Counted from the stretch's first letter, positions 51,255 to 60,606 are shown. The stretch is DNA of 64,000 bases from Chitinophaga silvatica (GCF_003419895.1 NZ_QPMM01000001.1:62001-126000); one strand, 5' to 3'. Numbers and translations are program-made. The notes: generated from the sequence alone by a model not told the origin.

Positions 51255-53741
51255 CAATCTACCTTCCTTTGGCTTTTCTTTTTCCTTTTCATCTTCTTTA
51301 TCCTTGTCTTTATCCTTATCTTCTTCTTCCTGAGGTTTCTTTTTCTTGAACATATTAGGGTCCATTTTCCCAAACCTGTATCGTACATTCAAACGTACAA
51401 ATCTGGTAATCCTCTTTCTGTTATAATCCTGGATAAACGTCTCTGTTTCGTAGTGCGAGCTGAATTGCTGACTATTAAATAGATCTGCAACATTTACGGA
51501 AACAGATAAAGCCCTTTTCATAAACTCTTTACGAATTCCCATATCTACACCGTTCATTGCCTTAAAAGTTCCCTGCGGCTGAATACGTGGTGAACGTACA
51601 TGCCCGCTTACCTCTATATTAAGATTAGCCGGTAACCTGAATTGAGTATTACCATTGATACCCCAACTTAAATTATCCCTGTTTACATAAATGCTTTTCA
51701 ACTGGTTGTATTCCAGATTTAAATTGGCCCAGGCTTTCCACCATTTAAAGAAGTTTATACTATAGGATATATTTCCACCGGTGTTCATCTGGGAAGCAAG
51801 GTTGGCAGGCATGGTAGTAGTGATCCCCGATTTGGTATCCAACGTACTTAACCTGTCTATATTATCATTGGTGATGGAATAATAACTGCTTATGCTAAAA
51901 TAATTCCGGCTCTTAGGATAATATTCTGAATAACTGATCTCAAATTTCTTCGAAAGGGCAGGCTGTAATTCGGGATTACCCATTCTAATGTTCTGTGGAT
52001 CAGAATTATTGATGTATGGTAACAATTGATCAAAGTTTGGTCGGTCTATTCTCGTAGAGAAGTTGAATACCAGGCTTTGATTCTGATTTTTAGGTAAATT
52101 ATATTTTAAAAACAGGCTGGGGAAAACATTAAAGAAACGATTATTTACAGAAGTATCGCTGGTAAATGAATATCCGTATAGATGCGACTGCTCTATTCTA
52201 ACACCTACCTGATAGCCCAGGTTACCAATTGCATTGGCAAAATTGACATACCCCGACGATATCGCCTCTTTATAATTGTATTTATTGGATAATAAATTGC
52301 TGACTACATAATCCTGCATCCCCCAGTTATAAAGTTCTGCTATATAGTTATTATCAATTTTCCTGGAGGTTGTTTTTAGCCCTGCTTCCAATTTACCTTT
52401 TTTACCCATAGGGGAGGTATAATCAGATTGAATAATAAAGAACTTGTTACCATTATTCCCGGAATTTTGTTGCTTGTCGGCATTGGGAACAGTATCAATA
52501 TTCATATACTTATTCTGTGTAAAATAGGAGCTCCCGTTACTATTATCGCTTATACTATAGGAAGAATAGGCGGTTAATTCGCGGTTGGGCTTTTTGAAAG
52601 TACGTTTGTAGTTTAAATTGGTATTGTAGTTCGACCATTTAAAGTTGCTACCATTCAATCTGTTTCCTTCTCTTATAGCATCTTTATCTGAATCTAAATA
52701 TTCAAGATTGATATGGTCGTCATTTCCTCCGCTACCAAGGCCCATTCCCTGGGAGATAGTGAAAGTATTATGATCATCAAGATAATAATCAAAACCTAAT
52801 CTCGCACCTTGATTTCTATTAATATTCTCGTTTTTACTGGATTGAGTGAAGTATTTAGTTTTGTTAGTATCACTAACCATATTTTCGCGATAACTAAGTC
52901 CGCTGCCTCTGGTTTGCTCATATCTTCCATTGTAGCCGCCGAAGAAATTATATCTGCGAATTCTGAGGCTGGCATTAATGCTTCCGCTACCTTCTCCTCT
53001 GGTGGCGCCACCTCCGTTTATCATCACATTATAGCCGATAGCTTTATCCTTTTTCAGTACGATGTTAATAATACCGCCACCTCCATTCGCATCAAATTTG
53101 GCAGACGGGTTATTGATGATTTCTACCTTGTCTATTGTTTCCGCAGGAAGCATTTGTAAAGCAGTTTTTACATCTCCAAACGGGGAAGGTTTCCCATCCA
53201 CGAAGATGGTAACGCTCTTACCTCGTAGGGTAACGTTATCGTCTATATCCACATCTACACTTGGAATGTTTTTAAGGATATCGGTACCTGTTCCGCCTTC
53301 AGCGCTGAGTATGCTGGAAGCATCAAAAACCTGGCGATCTATTTGCATAGAGAAAGCAGGTTTTTCAGCTTTGATTTCAACGGTATTCAATACTTTGCCG
53401 GCAGCAACCATTCTTAGTATTCCTACATAAGTACTTTTACCTTCAGTGACACGAATGGCTTTTTGGAGCTTATCGTATCCCATAAAAGTAATACGGGTAA
53501 CATATATACCCGGAGGTACTTTATCGAAAGAAAATGAGCCGGTGGGCGTAGTATATACACCTGTAACTACTGTGGAGTCTTCCTGTTTTAGCAATACAAC
53601 TGAAGCGTATTCTATAGCTTTACCTGTAGCTTCGTCAACAACTTTTCCTGTTACCTTCAAAGGTGTGTTCGGGTGCGTTTGTGCATGAACGTTATACACA
53701 ATAGCAAATAGCACAAACAGGAATGTGAGAGATTTTCGCAT
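51252..53741 (-). CDS. TonB-receptor-like outer-membrane beta-barrel protein
   Basis: 829 aa with signal peptide MRKSLTFLFVLFAIVYNVHAQ, a carboxypeptidase-regulatory-like domain (GKVVDEATGKAIEYASVVLL), a plug domain with DGKPSPFGDVKTALQMLPAE and NPSAKFDANGGGGIINIVLKK, then a large OMP_b-brl_3-type barrel. Such proteins are smaller relatives of TonB receptors and may import or sense ligands. The C-terminal tail is a charged low-complexity stretch (KKKPQEEEDKDKDKDKEDEK) after the last strand, which is unusual for a barrel end. A close paralogue is encoded upstream. Its stop is formed by the palindrome edge. Confidence 0.9.
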   Translation of the reverse strand: MRKSLTFLFVLFAIVYNVHAQTHPNTPLKVTGKVVDEATGKAIEYASVVLLKQEDSTVVTGVYTTPTGSFSFDKVPPGIYVTRITFMGYDKLQKAIRVTEGKSTYVGILRMVAAGKVLNTVEIKAEKPAFSMQIDRQVFDASSILSAEGGTGTDILKNIPSVDVDIDDNVTLRGKSVTIFVDGKPSPFGDVKTALQMLPAETIDKVEIINNPSAKFDANGGGGIINIVLKKDKAIGYNVMINGGGATRGEGSGSINASLRIRRYNFFGGYNGRYEQTRGSGLSYRENMVSDTNKTKYFTQSSKNENINRNQGARLGFDYYLDDHNTFTISQGMGLGSGGNDDHINLEYLDSDKDAIREGNRLNGSNFKWSNYNTNLNYKRTFKKPNRELTAYSSYSISDNSNGSSYFTQNKYMNIDTVPNADKQQNSGNNGNKFFIIQSDYTSPMGKKGKLEAGLKTTSRKIDNNYIAELYNWGMQDYVVSNLLSNKYNYKEAISSGYVNFANAIGNLGYQVGVRIEQSHLYGYSFTSDTSVNNRFFNVFPSLFLKYNLPKNQNQSLVFNFSTRIDRPNFDQLLPYINNSDPQNIRMGNPELQPALSKKFEISYSEYYPKSRNYFSISSYYSITNDNIDRLSTLDTKSGITTTMPANLASQMNTGGNISYSINFFKWWKAWANLNLEYNQLKSIYVNRDNLSWGINGNTQFRLPANLNIEVSGHVRSPRIQPQGTFKAMNGVDMGIRKEFMKRALSVSVNVADLFNSQQFSSHYETETFIQDYNRKRITRFVRLNVRYRFGKMDPNMFKKKKPQEEEDKDKDKDKEDEKEKEKPKEGRL

Positions 53742-53836
53742 GCGTGGATCTTAGCAACTTTATTTTCGTGATACAACAACAGCGTAAAAGTAATAGCGTA
53801 TGGTTTAAATATTAACTAATTATGATGAGTGGTAGG

Positions 53837-53883
53837 TAAAAAAACATGGCCGGCAGAGCATTTTAGCGCTTCTTGCCGGCCAT
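53837..53883 (-). terminator. Rho-independent terminator between the two receptor genes
   Basis: The arms ATGGCCGGCA (53846-53855) and TGCCGGCCAT (53874-53883) are perfect and run into a seven-T stretch on the minus strand, ending the 53914 gene. Confidence 0.88.
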
Positions 53884-53913
53884 TTGGTCTGCATTCACCT
53901 TCTTTATAAGAAA

Positions 53914-56499
53914 TTAAAACCCTTGCATCTGATCTCCCATATTCATATCTGATCCCTGATCTTTTTTCTTTTTCTTGAACAGAGAAGCATCGAATTTTCC
54001 AAAGCGATAGCTAAAGTTCAACTTCACGATTCTTGACTCACGTTTACGAATATAGTCCTGCGAAAATGCGGTAGTGTATTGATTTAACTCGTACTGACGG
54101 GTATTGAAGATATCAGAAACACTCAGCGTAACCGATGCTGCTTTGTTTTTCAGGAAATCCTTACGCACTGCAACATCTACTGTACTGAATCCTTTAATAG
54201 TTCCCTGTGCTGAAGATGGTATCTGGTTGAAACCACCACCGCCGCCGCCTCGGCCACCACCACCATTACCGCCACTGGAAGGCAGTGCAATCGTTGGTGC
54301 CTGGTAAGTACCATTTACCTGGAAGGTAAAGTTAGCCGGGAGCTTCACTTCGGAATTGATTTTAGCAAACCAGCTGAATCCACTGTTGTTAATGTTCTGA
54401 CCATTTGCATTTACCTTAAGGTCGGTCTGGTACAAGTTTACGTTGGAGGTAAGCGACCAGTTCTTAACAATTTGATTCTTTAAGGTAAACTCGGCTCCGT
54501 ATGAGTTGCTCCTGTTGGCATTGATAAATTGCGTCAGCAAAGTATCTGCACCGATTGGAGTGCTGATCGTAGAGATCATGTTATTTGTATTCCTGAAATA
54601 AACACTACCCAGGAAATTGTTGGCGCCCCAGTTTTTTACATATGAGAGTTCAAAACTGTTGGTATATTCTGGCTTCAGATTAGGATTTCCTTCCCGCTGA
54701 TTTTGTGGATCGCTATAATCGCGATAGGGTATTAACTGAAAGAAATTAGGTCTGTTTACTCTTCTCGAATAATTCAGTTGGAGTTCCTGATCATGTTTCA
54801 GCTTTTGAGACAGAAATAAGCTAGGGAAGAAGCCAGGAACGGCTTTAGTAGGTTTATATTTATTGCCTGCATTTTCACCGGCGTAAATATATTGTTCTAC
54901 TCTTAATCCTCCCTGGTATCCGAAATTGCCGATGGAATTGGCAAAATTCGCATATCCGGCATATATTTCTTCATTATACTTATAATTATTGGACAGCACT
55001 GCATTGGGGATGAAGTTACCACTCAGGGTATCTTTATCCAGAACATCATAAATGCTGCTGTTTCTTCTGATAGTGGCTTTTGCACCCAGTTCAAGCTTCC
55101 CGTTTTTACCGATTGGATCAGTATAATCTGTTTGAACGGTTATAAAAGTGGTTTTACCATCAGTGGTGTTTTTTTGAAGCATAGATTGCCCAATCGGATC
55201 TCCGGCTGGCGATTGCAGTTGGGTGATATATTCACCGTTCCGGTTATTATTACTTCTGTTGTAGTTCAGATCAGCGCTCCATTCTTTATTTGGTTTAGCG
55301 TAGGTGTGTCTGAAATTCAATGCAGTTGTATAGTTGCGGAAACTCATCTTACTATTGTTGAGACGATCATTTTGCCCGGTGATCGATTTGTGGGAATCGT
55401 AAAATGTGCTTAGCAGATCTTCATTATTTCTGAAATCACCACCACCGATATTCTGCGTGAGTGATATAGTATTTCTATTGTCTAATGAATATTCGAATCC
55501 AATCCTGCCAAATTGAAATAGAGGTTTGCTATTTCCATCGCTTCGTTGGAAGAGATAATTTGTATCGGCTGCGGTACCACTATGGAAGTTGGTTCTATTG
55601 GTAGTGCCGTTAGACCAGTTTTGATTTGAATTGATATTATAGTTGGCGAAAACATTCCATTTTCCCTGGCGGATGGCGATATTACCACCACCATTGTATT
55701 TATTGTTGTTTCCAATACCTGCATTTACAGCACCATTGAACCCGGCTTTTTTATTTTTCTTCAGCACAATATTCAAAATACCGGACATTCCTTCGGCGTC
55801 GTATTTAGCACTTGGGTTAGTTACCAGCTCAATACTTTCAATAGCATCTGCCGGAATCTGGTCGAGGGTGAGGGTAGACGGTTTGCCATCTACAAAGATA
55901 TTTGGAGAAGAGTTGCGCACAGTAACGTTTCCGTCGATGTCTACATTTACTGCCGGAACACTTTTAAGAACATCCTGTGCTGTTCCGCCAACACTGGTAA
56001 GGTTTCTGTCGACGTTAAACACTTTTTTATCAATTCCCATCGTAAAAGCACTTTTTTGGCCGGTTACTTCTACGCTTTGCAGTGTTTTGGTATTAGGTTG
56101 AAGTTTAATATTTCCCAAATCCTGTTCAAGAGCCTGGGGAGTGAGTGTAACTTTTTTGAAAACAGAAGTATAGCCCATAAAGTTAATTCTTACGAGCAAT
56201 GGGCCGAAAGGAAGGTTCTCCAGACTGAAATCGCCATTTGGTTTGGTAAGCATACCTGTAACCACGGAAGAATCTCTTTGCTTTAGAATTGCAACAGATG
56301 CATATTCAATGGGTTTCCCGGTTTGAGCATCTAACAATTTACCAAATAAATGTCCTATTTGTGGCATGTTAGGACGGCCTTGTTGTCCTTGTGTTGCCTG
56401 CCGGTCCTGTTGGGGGCGGGGTGTCTGTGTTTGTGCATGAACATATGTTTGCAATAAGATCAAGCCTGCAAGCACTGCGTAGCGTTTTTTCATCCTCAT
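53914..56499 (-). CDS. TonB-receptor-like outer-membrane beta-barrel protein, Gly-rich paralogue
   Basis: 861 aa with signal peptide, a Gln/Pro-rich linker, a regulatory-like domain (GKLLDAQTGKPIEYASVAIL) and a plug with DGKPSTLTLDQIPADAIESIELV and NPSAKYDAEGMSGILNIVLKK, then a barrel. It is similar to the downstream 51252-53741 gene in every domain, so the two arose by duplication. Differences include an early Gln-rich stretch (TPRPQQDRQATQGQQG) and an NGGGGRGGGGGG loop near residue 760, probably a surface loop. A terminator separates the two genes, so they are not one transcript. Ligand unknown. Confidence 0.9.
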   Translation of the reverse strand: MRMKKRYAVLAGLILLQTYVHAQTQTPRPQQDRQATQGQQGRPNMPQIGHLFGKLLDAQTGKPIEYASVAILKQRDSSVVTGMLTKPNGDFSLENLPFGPLLVRINFMGYTSVFKKVTLTPQALEQDLGNIKLQPNTKTLQSVEVTGQKSAFTMGIDKKVFNVDRNLTSVGGTAQDVLKSVPAVNVDIDGNVTVRNSSPNIFVDGKPSTLTLDQIPADAIESIELVTNPSAKYDAEGMSGILNIVLKKNKKAGFNGAVNAGIGNNNKYNGGGNIAIRQGKWNVFANYNINSNQNWSNGTTNRTNFHSGTAADTNYLFQRSDGNSKPLFQFGRIGFEYSLDNRNTISLTQNIGGGDFRNNEDLLSTFYDSHKSITGQNDRLNNSKMSFRNYTTALNFRHTYAKPNKEWSADLNYNRSNNNRNGEYITQLQSPAGDPIGQSMLQKNTTDGKTTFITVQTDYTDPIGKNGKLELGAKATIRRNSSIYDVLDKDTLSGNFIPNAVLSNNYKYNEEIYAGYANFANSIGNFGYQGGLRVEQYIYAGENAGNKYKPTKAVPGFFPSLFLSQKLKHDQELQLNYSRRVNRPNFFQLIPYRDYSDPQNQREGNPNLKPEYTNSFELSYVKNWGANNFLGSVYFRNTNNMISTISTPIGADTLLTQFINANRSNSYGAEFTLKNQIVKNWSLTSNVNLYQTDLKVNANGQNINNSGFSWFAKINSEVKLPANFTFQVNGTYQAPTIALPSSGGNGGGGRGGGGGGFNQIPSSAQGTIKGFSTVDVAVRKDFLKNKAASVTLSVSDIFNTRQYELNQYTTAFSQDYIRKRESRIVKLNFSYRFGKFDASLFKKKKKDQGSDMNMGDQMQGF

Positions 56500-56663
56500 A
56501 GTTTTTTACCCGGACTTTCTATTCCAATTATGACAAAGGTATCGGGGATGAGGTATGAATGGTTTGTGATTGTGATGAGTGGAATTATAGTCCGAATATT
56601 ATTATAAATATGACCGGTAAGAGGTCTTAACAGTAGTTAACAATATGTTGTAATTAACAGTAA

Positions 56664-57218
56664 TTAACAGTGTATCAGTGAGTATGCAACCAAATTGATG
56701 ATACCAATGATTAATCCACCTACTGCTCCAAGCATTTCAAACTGCTTTAATTGGGGAGCCAGACTTTTTTGAAGTGAAGCTGATAATGTAGCAGGAGGGA
56801 TGCTGTTGATTTTAGAAGTAATGATTTGCTGAATATTTAAATCCTGTTCTATATTATTCAGATATTGATTAATCAATACCGGAAATAATGTATCTAATTC
56901 GCTAACCAGATGTGATTTTATTTGAGAAACAATACTGTCGCCAATGAACATAGATAATACAGGCATGGCTTTAGGCAGTCTTTCTCTTAGAAAGCTATCG
57001 AGATGTTTATCTACCAGGGGGATCAGGTTTTGCATATTTTCCGGAGACGTAAGTTTAGACCTGATAGCGTCAAAGGAAATTTGTTTGCCTGCAAATTCAC
57101 CGAGTTGGGAGGCAATAGCAGCCTGATTTTTTACAAGAGATTTCAGTGCAAATGAGACAGCCAGTTTATTAATCAGCCAGCCGATTAGGGCTGATACCAG
57201 GGGAAGAATGAAGATCAT
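56664..57218 (-). CDS. DUF445-family membrane protein (short form)
   Basis: The start is placed at 57218 (MIFILPLVSALIGWLINKLAV), giving 184 aa; the frame extends to 57290 and overlaps the RNase H gene, which is less likely. A membrane helix is at each end (N-terminal helix as quoted; C-terminal MLGAVGGLIIGIINLVAYSLI) with a helical soluble middle. This layout and the GWLINKLAV motif are typical of DUF445/YheB-like proteins, whose function is unknown. The reading direction follows the RNase H gene by 58 bp. Confidence 0.8.
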   Translation of the reverse strand: MIFILPLVSALIGWLINKLAVSFALKSLVKNQAAIASQLGEFAGKQISFDAIRSKLTSPENMQNLIPLVDKHLDSFLRERLPKAMPVLSMFIGDSIVSQIKSHLVSELDTLFPVLINQYLNNIEQDLNIQQIITSKINSIPPATLSASLQKSLAPQLKQFEMLGAVGGLIIGIINLVAYSLIHC

Positions 57219-57276
57219 TGGATGAAAATTGCTTTTGCGCAAAAATAATGCATTGATAAACAAATCAGTACTAAAA

Positions 57277-57855
57277 TTATTTTCTTCCAAAATCTGCAGG
57301 ATTTTCTCCCCATTCCTGCGTGTTCCATTTCAAAATAGGATTCGTATAGGTGTGACTATTTAGAAGAGAAGTTGCCAGCTCCAATATTTTTAATAACTCT
57401 TCATTTTCTTTGGTAGGGGTTACATAAGAATTAGGCTGTTTGTCATTGACCCATTTCATTGCTGTTGTACTATCTGAATAGATTGGCAGGTTATTCAAGC
57501 CCTTTACTCTGCAATATTCCAGTGCCAGTACAATGGCAAGGAATTCTCCGATATTAACAGTTCCATCTTTAAATGGGCCCCGGTGAAAGATCTGAGATTT
57601 GTCGGCAGTCTTAACAGCTCTGAATTCCATGTCTTTGGTTTCGGTATTCCATGCTGCATCCACGCTGATGCTTTCAGCAATATACGGAATATGGGTTGGT
57701 GTATTTCCATTTACGAAAGCATCGTTAGCAGCAGCTAATGTGGGGTAAGCTTTGAATTTTCCATTTGGGAAGCCGGATATCTGAGCCTCGCATTCTTCCC
57801 AGGTATTAAATACTCCCGTTTTTCTTCCGTTCCATACTACATAGAATTTGGGCAT
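57277..57855 (-). CDS. Viroplasmin-RNase H1 fusion protein
   Basis: 192 aa. Residues 1-50 form the caulimovirus viroplasmin-like domain (FYVVWNGRKTGVFNTWEECEAQ), which binds RNA/DNA hybrid. A type I RNase H domain follows with acids in ISVDAAWN (first Asp), IGEFLAIV (Glu), YSDSTTA (Asp) and NPADF (last Asp). The enzyme removes RNA from RNA-DNA hybrids, such as Okazaki primers and R-loops. The domain order is the common one for Bacteroidota and eukaryotic RNase H1. It lies downstream of tRNA-His, separated by that gene's terminator. Confidence 0.93.
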   Translation of the reverse strand: MPKFYVVWNGRKTGVFNTWEECEAQISGFPNGKFKAYPTLAAANDAFVNGNTPTHIPYIAESISVDAAWNTETKDMEFRAVKTADKSQIFHRGPFKDGTVNIGEFLAIVLALEYCRVKGLNNLPIYSDSTTAMKWVNDKQPNSYVTPTKENEELLKILELATSLLNSHTYTNPILKWNTQEWGENPADFGRK

Positions 57856-57924
57856 GGCTTAAAGTTGAAGGGTTAATAATTACTGAATATAATAAAATTC
57901 AAGGAGTTCTGAGAAAGGTAGGGA

Positions 57925-57958
57925 AATAAAAAAGCCTGAAATTTTACATTCCAGGCTT
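57925..57958 (-). terminator. Terminator of the tRNA-His gene
   Basis: On the minus strand AAGCCTG (57958-57952) pairs with CAGGCTT (57938-57932), followed by a T-run. It ends 6 bp after the tRNA 3' end. Confidence 0.85.
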
Positions 57959-57963
57959 AGTAG

Positions 57964-58038
57964 GGTGATTGAAGGGTTTCGAACCCTCGACCCTCAGAAC
58001 CACAATCTGATGCTCTAACCAACTGAGCTACAACCACC
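57964..58038 (-). tRNA. tRNA-His (anticodon GTG)
   Basis: The minus strand folds into a full cloverleaf: acceptor GTGGTTG/CAATCAC with one G-U pair plus the extra G-1:C73 pair that marks tRNA-His, D-stem GCTC/GAGC, anticodon stem TCAGA/TCTGA with loop TTGTGGT (anticodon GTG), and T-stem GAGGG/CCCTT with loop TTCGAAA. The CCA end is not encoded. It has its own promoter and terminator. Confidence 0.97.
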
Positions 58039-58059
58039 GTTTATTCGTTTAAGGGAGTG

Positions 58060-58090
58060 CAAAGATAAGGGGAATCTTTTTGTTGTAAAA
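58060..58090 (-). promoter_or_regulatory. Promoter of tRNA-His
   Basis: On the minus strand TATCTTTG (58067-58060) matches the -7 box TAnnTTTG, and TTTT at 58090-58087 stands in for the -33 TTTG with a 19-bp spacer. The predicted start lies about 15 bp before the tRNA. Confidence 0.65.
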
Positions 58091-58254
58091 GTTTTTTTGA
58101 AGATTTTTTTTTTGAAAGCGGTTAGATTGATGATTGAGGTTTAACTTTTTAGTTAGTTTGATGGTTTCATTTATTACAGGGAGGGAAGGGAACCTCAGGC
58201 TATTAAGTTAAGAGGAATGGCTTCTGATTTTATTGTTTTTAAGTGAGATATGTA

Positions 58255-58463
58255 TTTCCTTTACCGTAGGTTGGGCAGGGGTAAACCCTGCCCCTACAGG
58301 GTTTCAGCGAATTACAGTTATTCTATTGTAGAATTGTTTCTTTACAGAAATGAAATTATTGGATTGACGTTTAACATGAAATATATCTACCAGATGAAAA
58401 TATAGTTTCGATGAAATCCTGTAGGGGCAGGGTTTACCCCTGCCCTGTCTACGGCAAATGAAA
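58255..58463. repeat. Palindromic repeat element, family 2, with nested 20-bp palindromes
   Basis: Two arms of about 50 bp: TTTC..TTTACCGTAGG..GGGCAGGGG at the left and its near-complement at 58412-58463, around a roughly 110-bp AT-rich centre. Each arm contains GGCAGGGGTAAACCCTGCCC or its complement, which is itself a palindrome, so each arm can also fold alone. It lies in the gene-free stretch between tRNA-His and the ECF sigma gene. It does not resemble family 1. The rest of this gap (58091-58254 and 58464-58685) holds no gene that I can see. Confidence 0.88.
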
Positions 58464-58685
58464 CCAGTCCTTTAAATAGAATTCAATATTCAATCAACAT
58501 TCTTCGTCTTAGCCTAATAGCATAGGGTTTCCTTCAGAAAATGAAGCATTCCAATCAGCTTACTCCAACCTAAAACAAATACTAATCCACAGCACGAATT
58601 ATCCCCATCCTTTTTAAACACTCCTTTTTTTATTACTTTAGTCCTTCGACCAACCAACCATTTTTGAGTGTAGAGGCTGTTATGT

Positions 58686-59276
58686 ATGGAACATTTAGTA
58701 AATGAAAAAGAATTACTTCGGCAATTGTCGGAGGGCCAGGAGTCTGCATTTCAGGAATTATTTTATCATTACTGGGATCAACTGCACCATGCTGCCGTAA
58801 GGTTAACCAAATCTACGGAGCTGGCCACTGATATTGCTCAGGAAACCTTTGCAAGGGTCTGGGCAAAGAGATCTCAAATGCAGCAGGTACAAAACTTTCC
58901 GGCTTTTTTATTTACTATTTCACGGAATCTTATTCATGATTCTCTCCGTAATAAGGTGTTTAGTGAAGATAATGCCAGTTACCTGGAGGATTATGCCGGC
59001 TACACGGAGGCTACTCCTCAATATCTCCTCGAGAATAAAGAACTGCAATATTTATTGGAAGAGGCAATTGAAAGCCTGCAACCTCAGCTGAAACAGGTTT
59101 TTACAATGGCCCGTTTACAAGGTATGCGTCATGAGGCTATAGCCCAGGCATTAAATATTACGCCTATGTCGTCTAAAGTTTATATGGTTCGTGCACTTGC
59201 TGCCCTGAGAAAATATATTCAGGAGCGTGGAGGACCTTTATTGTTCTGTCTTTCAGCTGCTTTTTTACGGGGATAA
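58686..59276 (+). CDS. ECF-family RNA polymerase sigma-70 factor
   Basis: 196 aa. Region 2 runs from EGQESAFQELFYHYWDQL to RVWAKRSQMQQVQNFPAFLFTISRNLIHDSLR, and region 4 is seen in LQPQLKQVFTMARLQGMRHEAIAQALNITPMSSKVYMVRALAALRKY. This is the Bacteroidetes FecI-like ECF group. The FecR-type anti-sigma gene starts 78 bp downstream and an STN-domain SusC gene follows, the standard set for surface signalling in which ligand in the receptor frees the sigma factor. The C-terminus has an extra hydrophobic GGPLLFCLSAAFLRG. A second ATG at 58682 is out of frame. Confidence 0.93.
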   Translation: MEHLVNEKELLRQLSEGQESAFQELFYHYWDQLHHAAVRLTKSTELATDIAQETFARVWAKRSQMQQVQNFPAFLFTISRNLIHDSLRNKVFSEDNASYLEDYAGYTEATPQYLLENKELQYLLEEAIESLQPQLKQVFTMARLQGMRHEAIAQALNITPMSSKVYMVRALAALRKYIQERGGPLLFCLSAAFLRG

Positions 59277-59354
59277 AAATTTTTTCAGATTTTATGTTCT
59301 CCTTTTTCCTGTTACTGCGTCATTGTATTGATAGAAGTTGAAATCTTAGCCACC

Positions 59355-60491
59355 ATGAAGGAAAATGACTTCGAAGTTTTATTTCAGAAATACCTGGATG
59401 ATAAGATCAGCCAACAGGAACTGCATGAATTGGAGGACCATCTGAAAAATAATTATCCTGCTGCTGAAATAGATAAGCTTTGGAGAAAAGCGCTAGAGGA
59501 ACCTTATACTGGTATTCCCAGCAGCAACCAACAACTGGAGATAGCATATGCAAAGGTTAAACCTGCATTTAAGGTTGTCCGACACTCCAGGTATCAGCTG
59601 CTGAAATATGCAGCTGCTATTGCTGTATTAGCGGTTGCCGGCAGATATTTATATCAGTACAGGACCAACACCAGAGTGCCAACTCCGGTTGTTGCACAAA
59701 ATGTTATTATGCCTGCGGCAGGTGCTGTTACGCTTACGCTGGCAGATGGATCTGTTGTAGAAGTAGATAGCCTGGGTAATCAAACTATCCTGCAAGGGGC
59801 TTCTGTTAATAAATCAGGGGATGAACTGGTATATAACTCAACATCCGGAGATGCCGGCAGTCTGAATATTTTGTCTACCCCCCGGGGCAGACAGTTTCAG
59901 GTAAAACTTGCTGATGGCACCCGGGTATGGCTGAATGCTGCGAGTTCTATCACTTATCCGACTGCTTTTACCGGAGCAACACGAAAGGTAAAAGTAATTG
60001 GAGAAGCTTATTTTGAAGTAGCTCAAAACCCGCAGCAACCGTTTGAAGTTACTGCCAACAGAGCTATCGTACAAGTATTGGGAACTAGTTTTAATATAAA
60101 TGCTTATGACTCTGCTCAGATCAGCACCACCTTGCTGGAAGGAGCAATAAAAATTTCGGCAAATGACAAAAATATTAATCCGGTAATACTGAAACCCGGA
60201 CAGGAATCCAGACTAACCACCAACATTACAGTCATCAATCAGGTAGATACTGATAGAACATTGGCCTGGAAAAAAGGGTATTTTAATTTCGAGGGTGCTT
60301 CATTGCACCAGGTTTTAGACGAGCTGCAACGATGGTATGATATTGAGGTTGTTTATGAAGAGAATGCAAAAAATATACGCTTTGGCGGAGCATTAAGCAG
60401 AAATAAAAGTCTGGACAACATCATTTCAGCATTAAAAGATTCTGAGGTACACTTCCGTCTGGAAGGCAGAAAGCTGATTGTATTGCCATAG
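59355..60491 (+). CDS. FecR-type anti-sigma regulator with DUF4974
   Basis: The start is placed at the ATG at 59355 (MKENDFEVLFQKYLDDK), 378 aa. The N-terminal cytoplasmic domain (1-75) holds the ECF sigma. It is followed by one membrane helix (YAAAIAVLAVAGRYLYQY) and a periplasmic FecR domain (LSTPRGRQFQVKLADGTRVWLNAASSI and AYFEVAQNPQQPFEV). The C-terminal DUF4974 part (FNFEGASLHQVLDELQRWYDIEVVYEENAKN) is the receptor-contact domain related to STN. It relays the signal from the STN of the downstream SusC to the sigma factor. A terminator and a micro-ORF lie between this gene and the SusC gene. Confidence 0.95.
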   Translation: MKENDFEVLFQKYLDDKISQQELHELEDHLKNNYPAAEIDKLWRKALEEPYTGIPSSNQQLEIAYAKVKPAFKVVRHSRYQLLKYAAAIAVLAVAGRYLYQYRTNTRVPTPVVAQNVIMPAAGAVTLTLADGSVVEVDSLGNQTILQGASVNKSGDELVYNSTSGDAGSLNILSTPRGRQFQVKLADGTRVWLNAASSITYPTAFTGATRKVKVIGEAYFEVAQNPQQPFEVTANRAIVQVLGTSFNINAYDSAQISTTLLEGAIKISANDKNINPVILKPGQESRLTTNITVINQVDTDRTLAWKKGYFNFEGASLHQVLDELQRWYDIEVVYEENAKNIRFGGALSRNKSLDNIISALKDSEVHFRLEGRKLIVLP

Positions 60492-60580
60492 GAGGCAACT
60501 AATTCATTTATTACTTACAGAACGCGATTCCGGCAGGTAGCCGGCAAAGATTTCTTTGCTCATAACTTACCTAAAACCAA

Positions 60581-60606
60581 AGGAGGATATCATGTTTAGT
60601 ATTTAG
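60581..60606 (+). other. Strong Shine-Dalgarno with a four-codon micro-ORF
   Basis: AAAGGAGG (ending at 60586) stands six bases before ATG TTT AGT ATT TAG (60592-60606). Such a strong ribosome site is rare in Bacteroidota. It may be a leader peptide, a ribosome holding point or chance. The 225-bp gap between the FecR and SusC genes otherwise holds only the terminator at 60620-60679. Confidence 0.35.

Noticed and set aside
54104..54307. Plus-strand frame with a proline run
   Set aside because: It is the antisense shadow of the Gly-rich loop in the receptor gene at 53914-56499.
58255..58463. Insertion sequence
   Set aside because: No transposase frame inside or beside it and no clear target duplication; kept as a palindromic repeat only.
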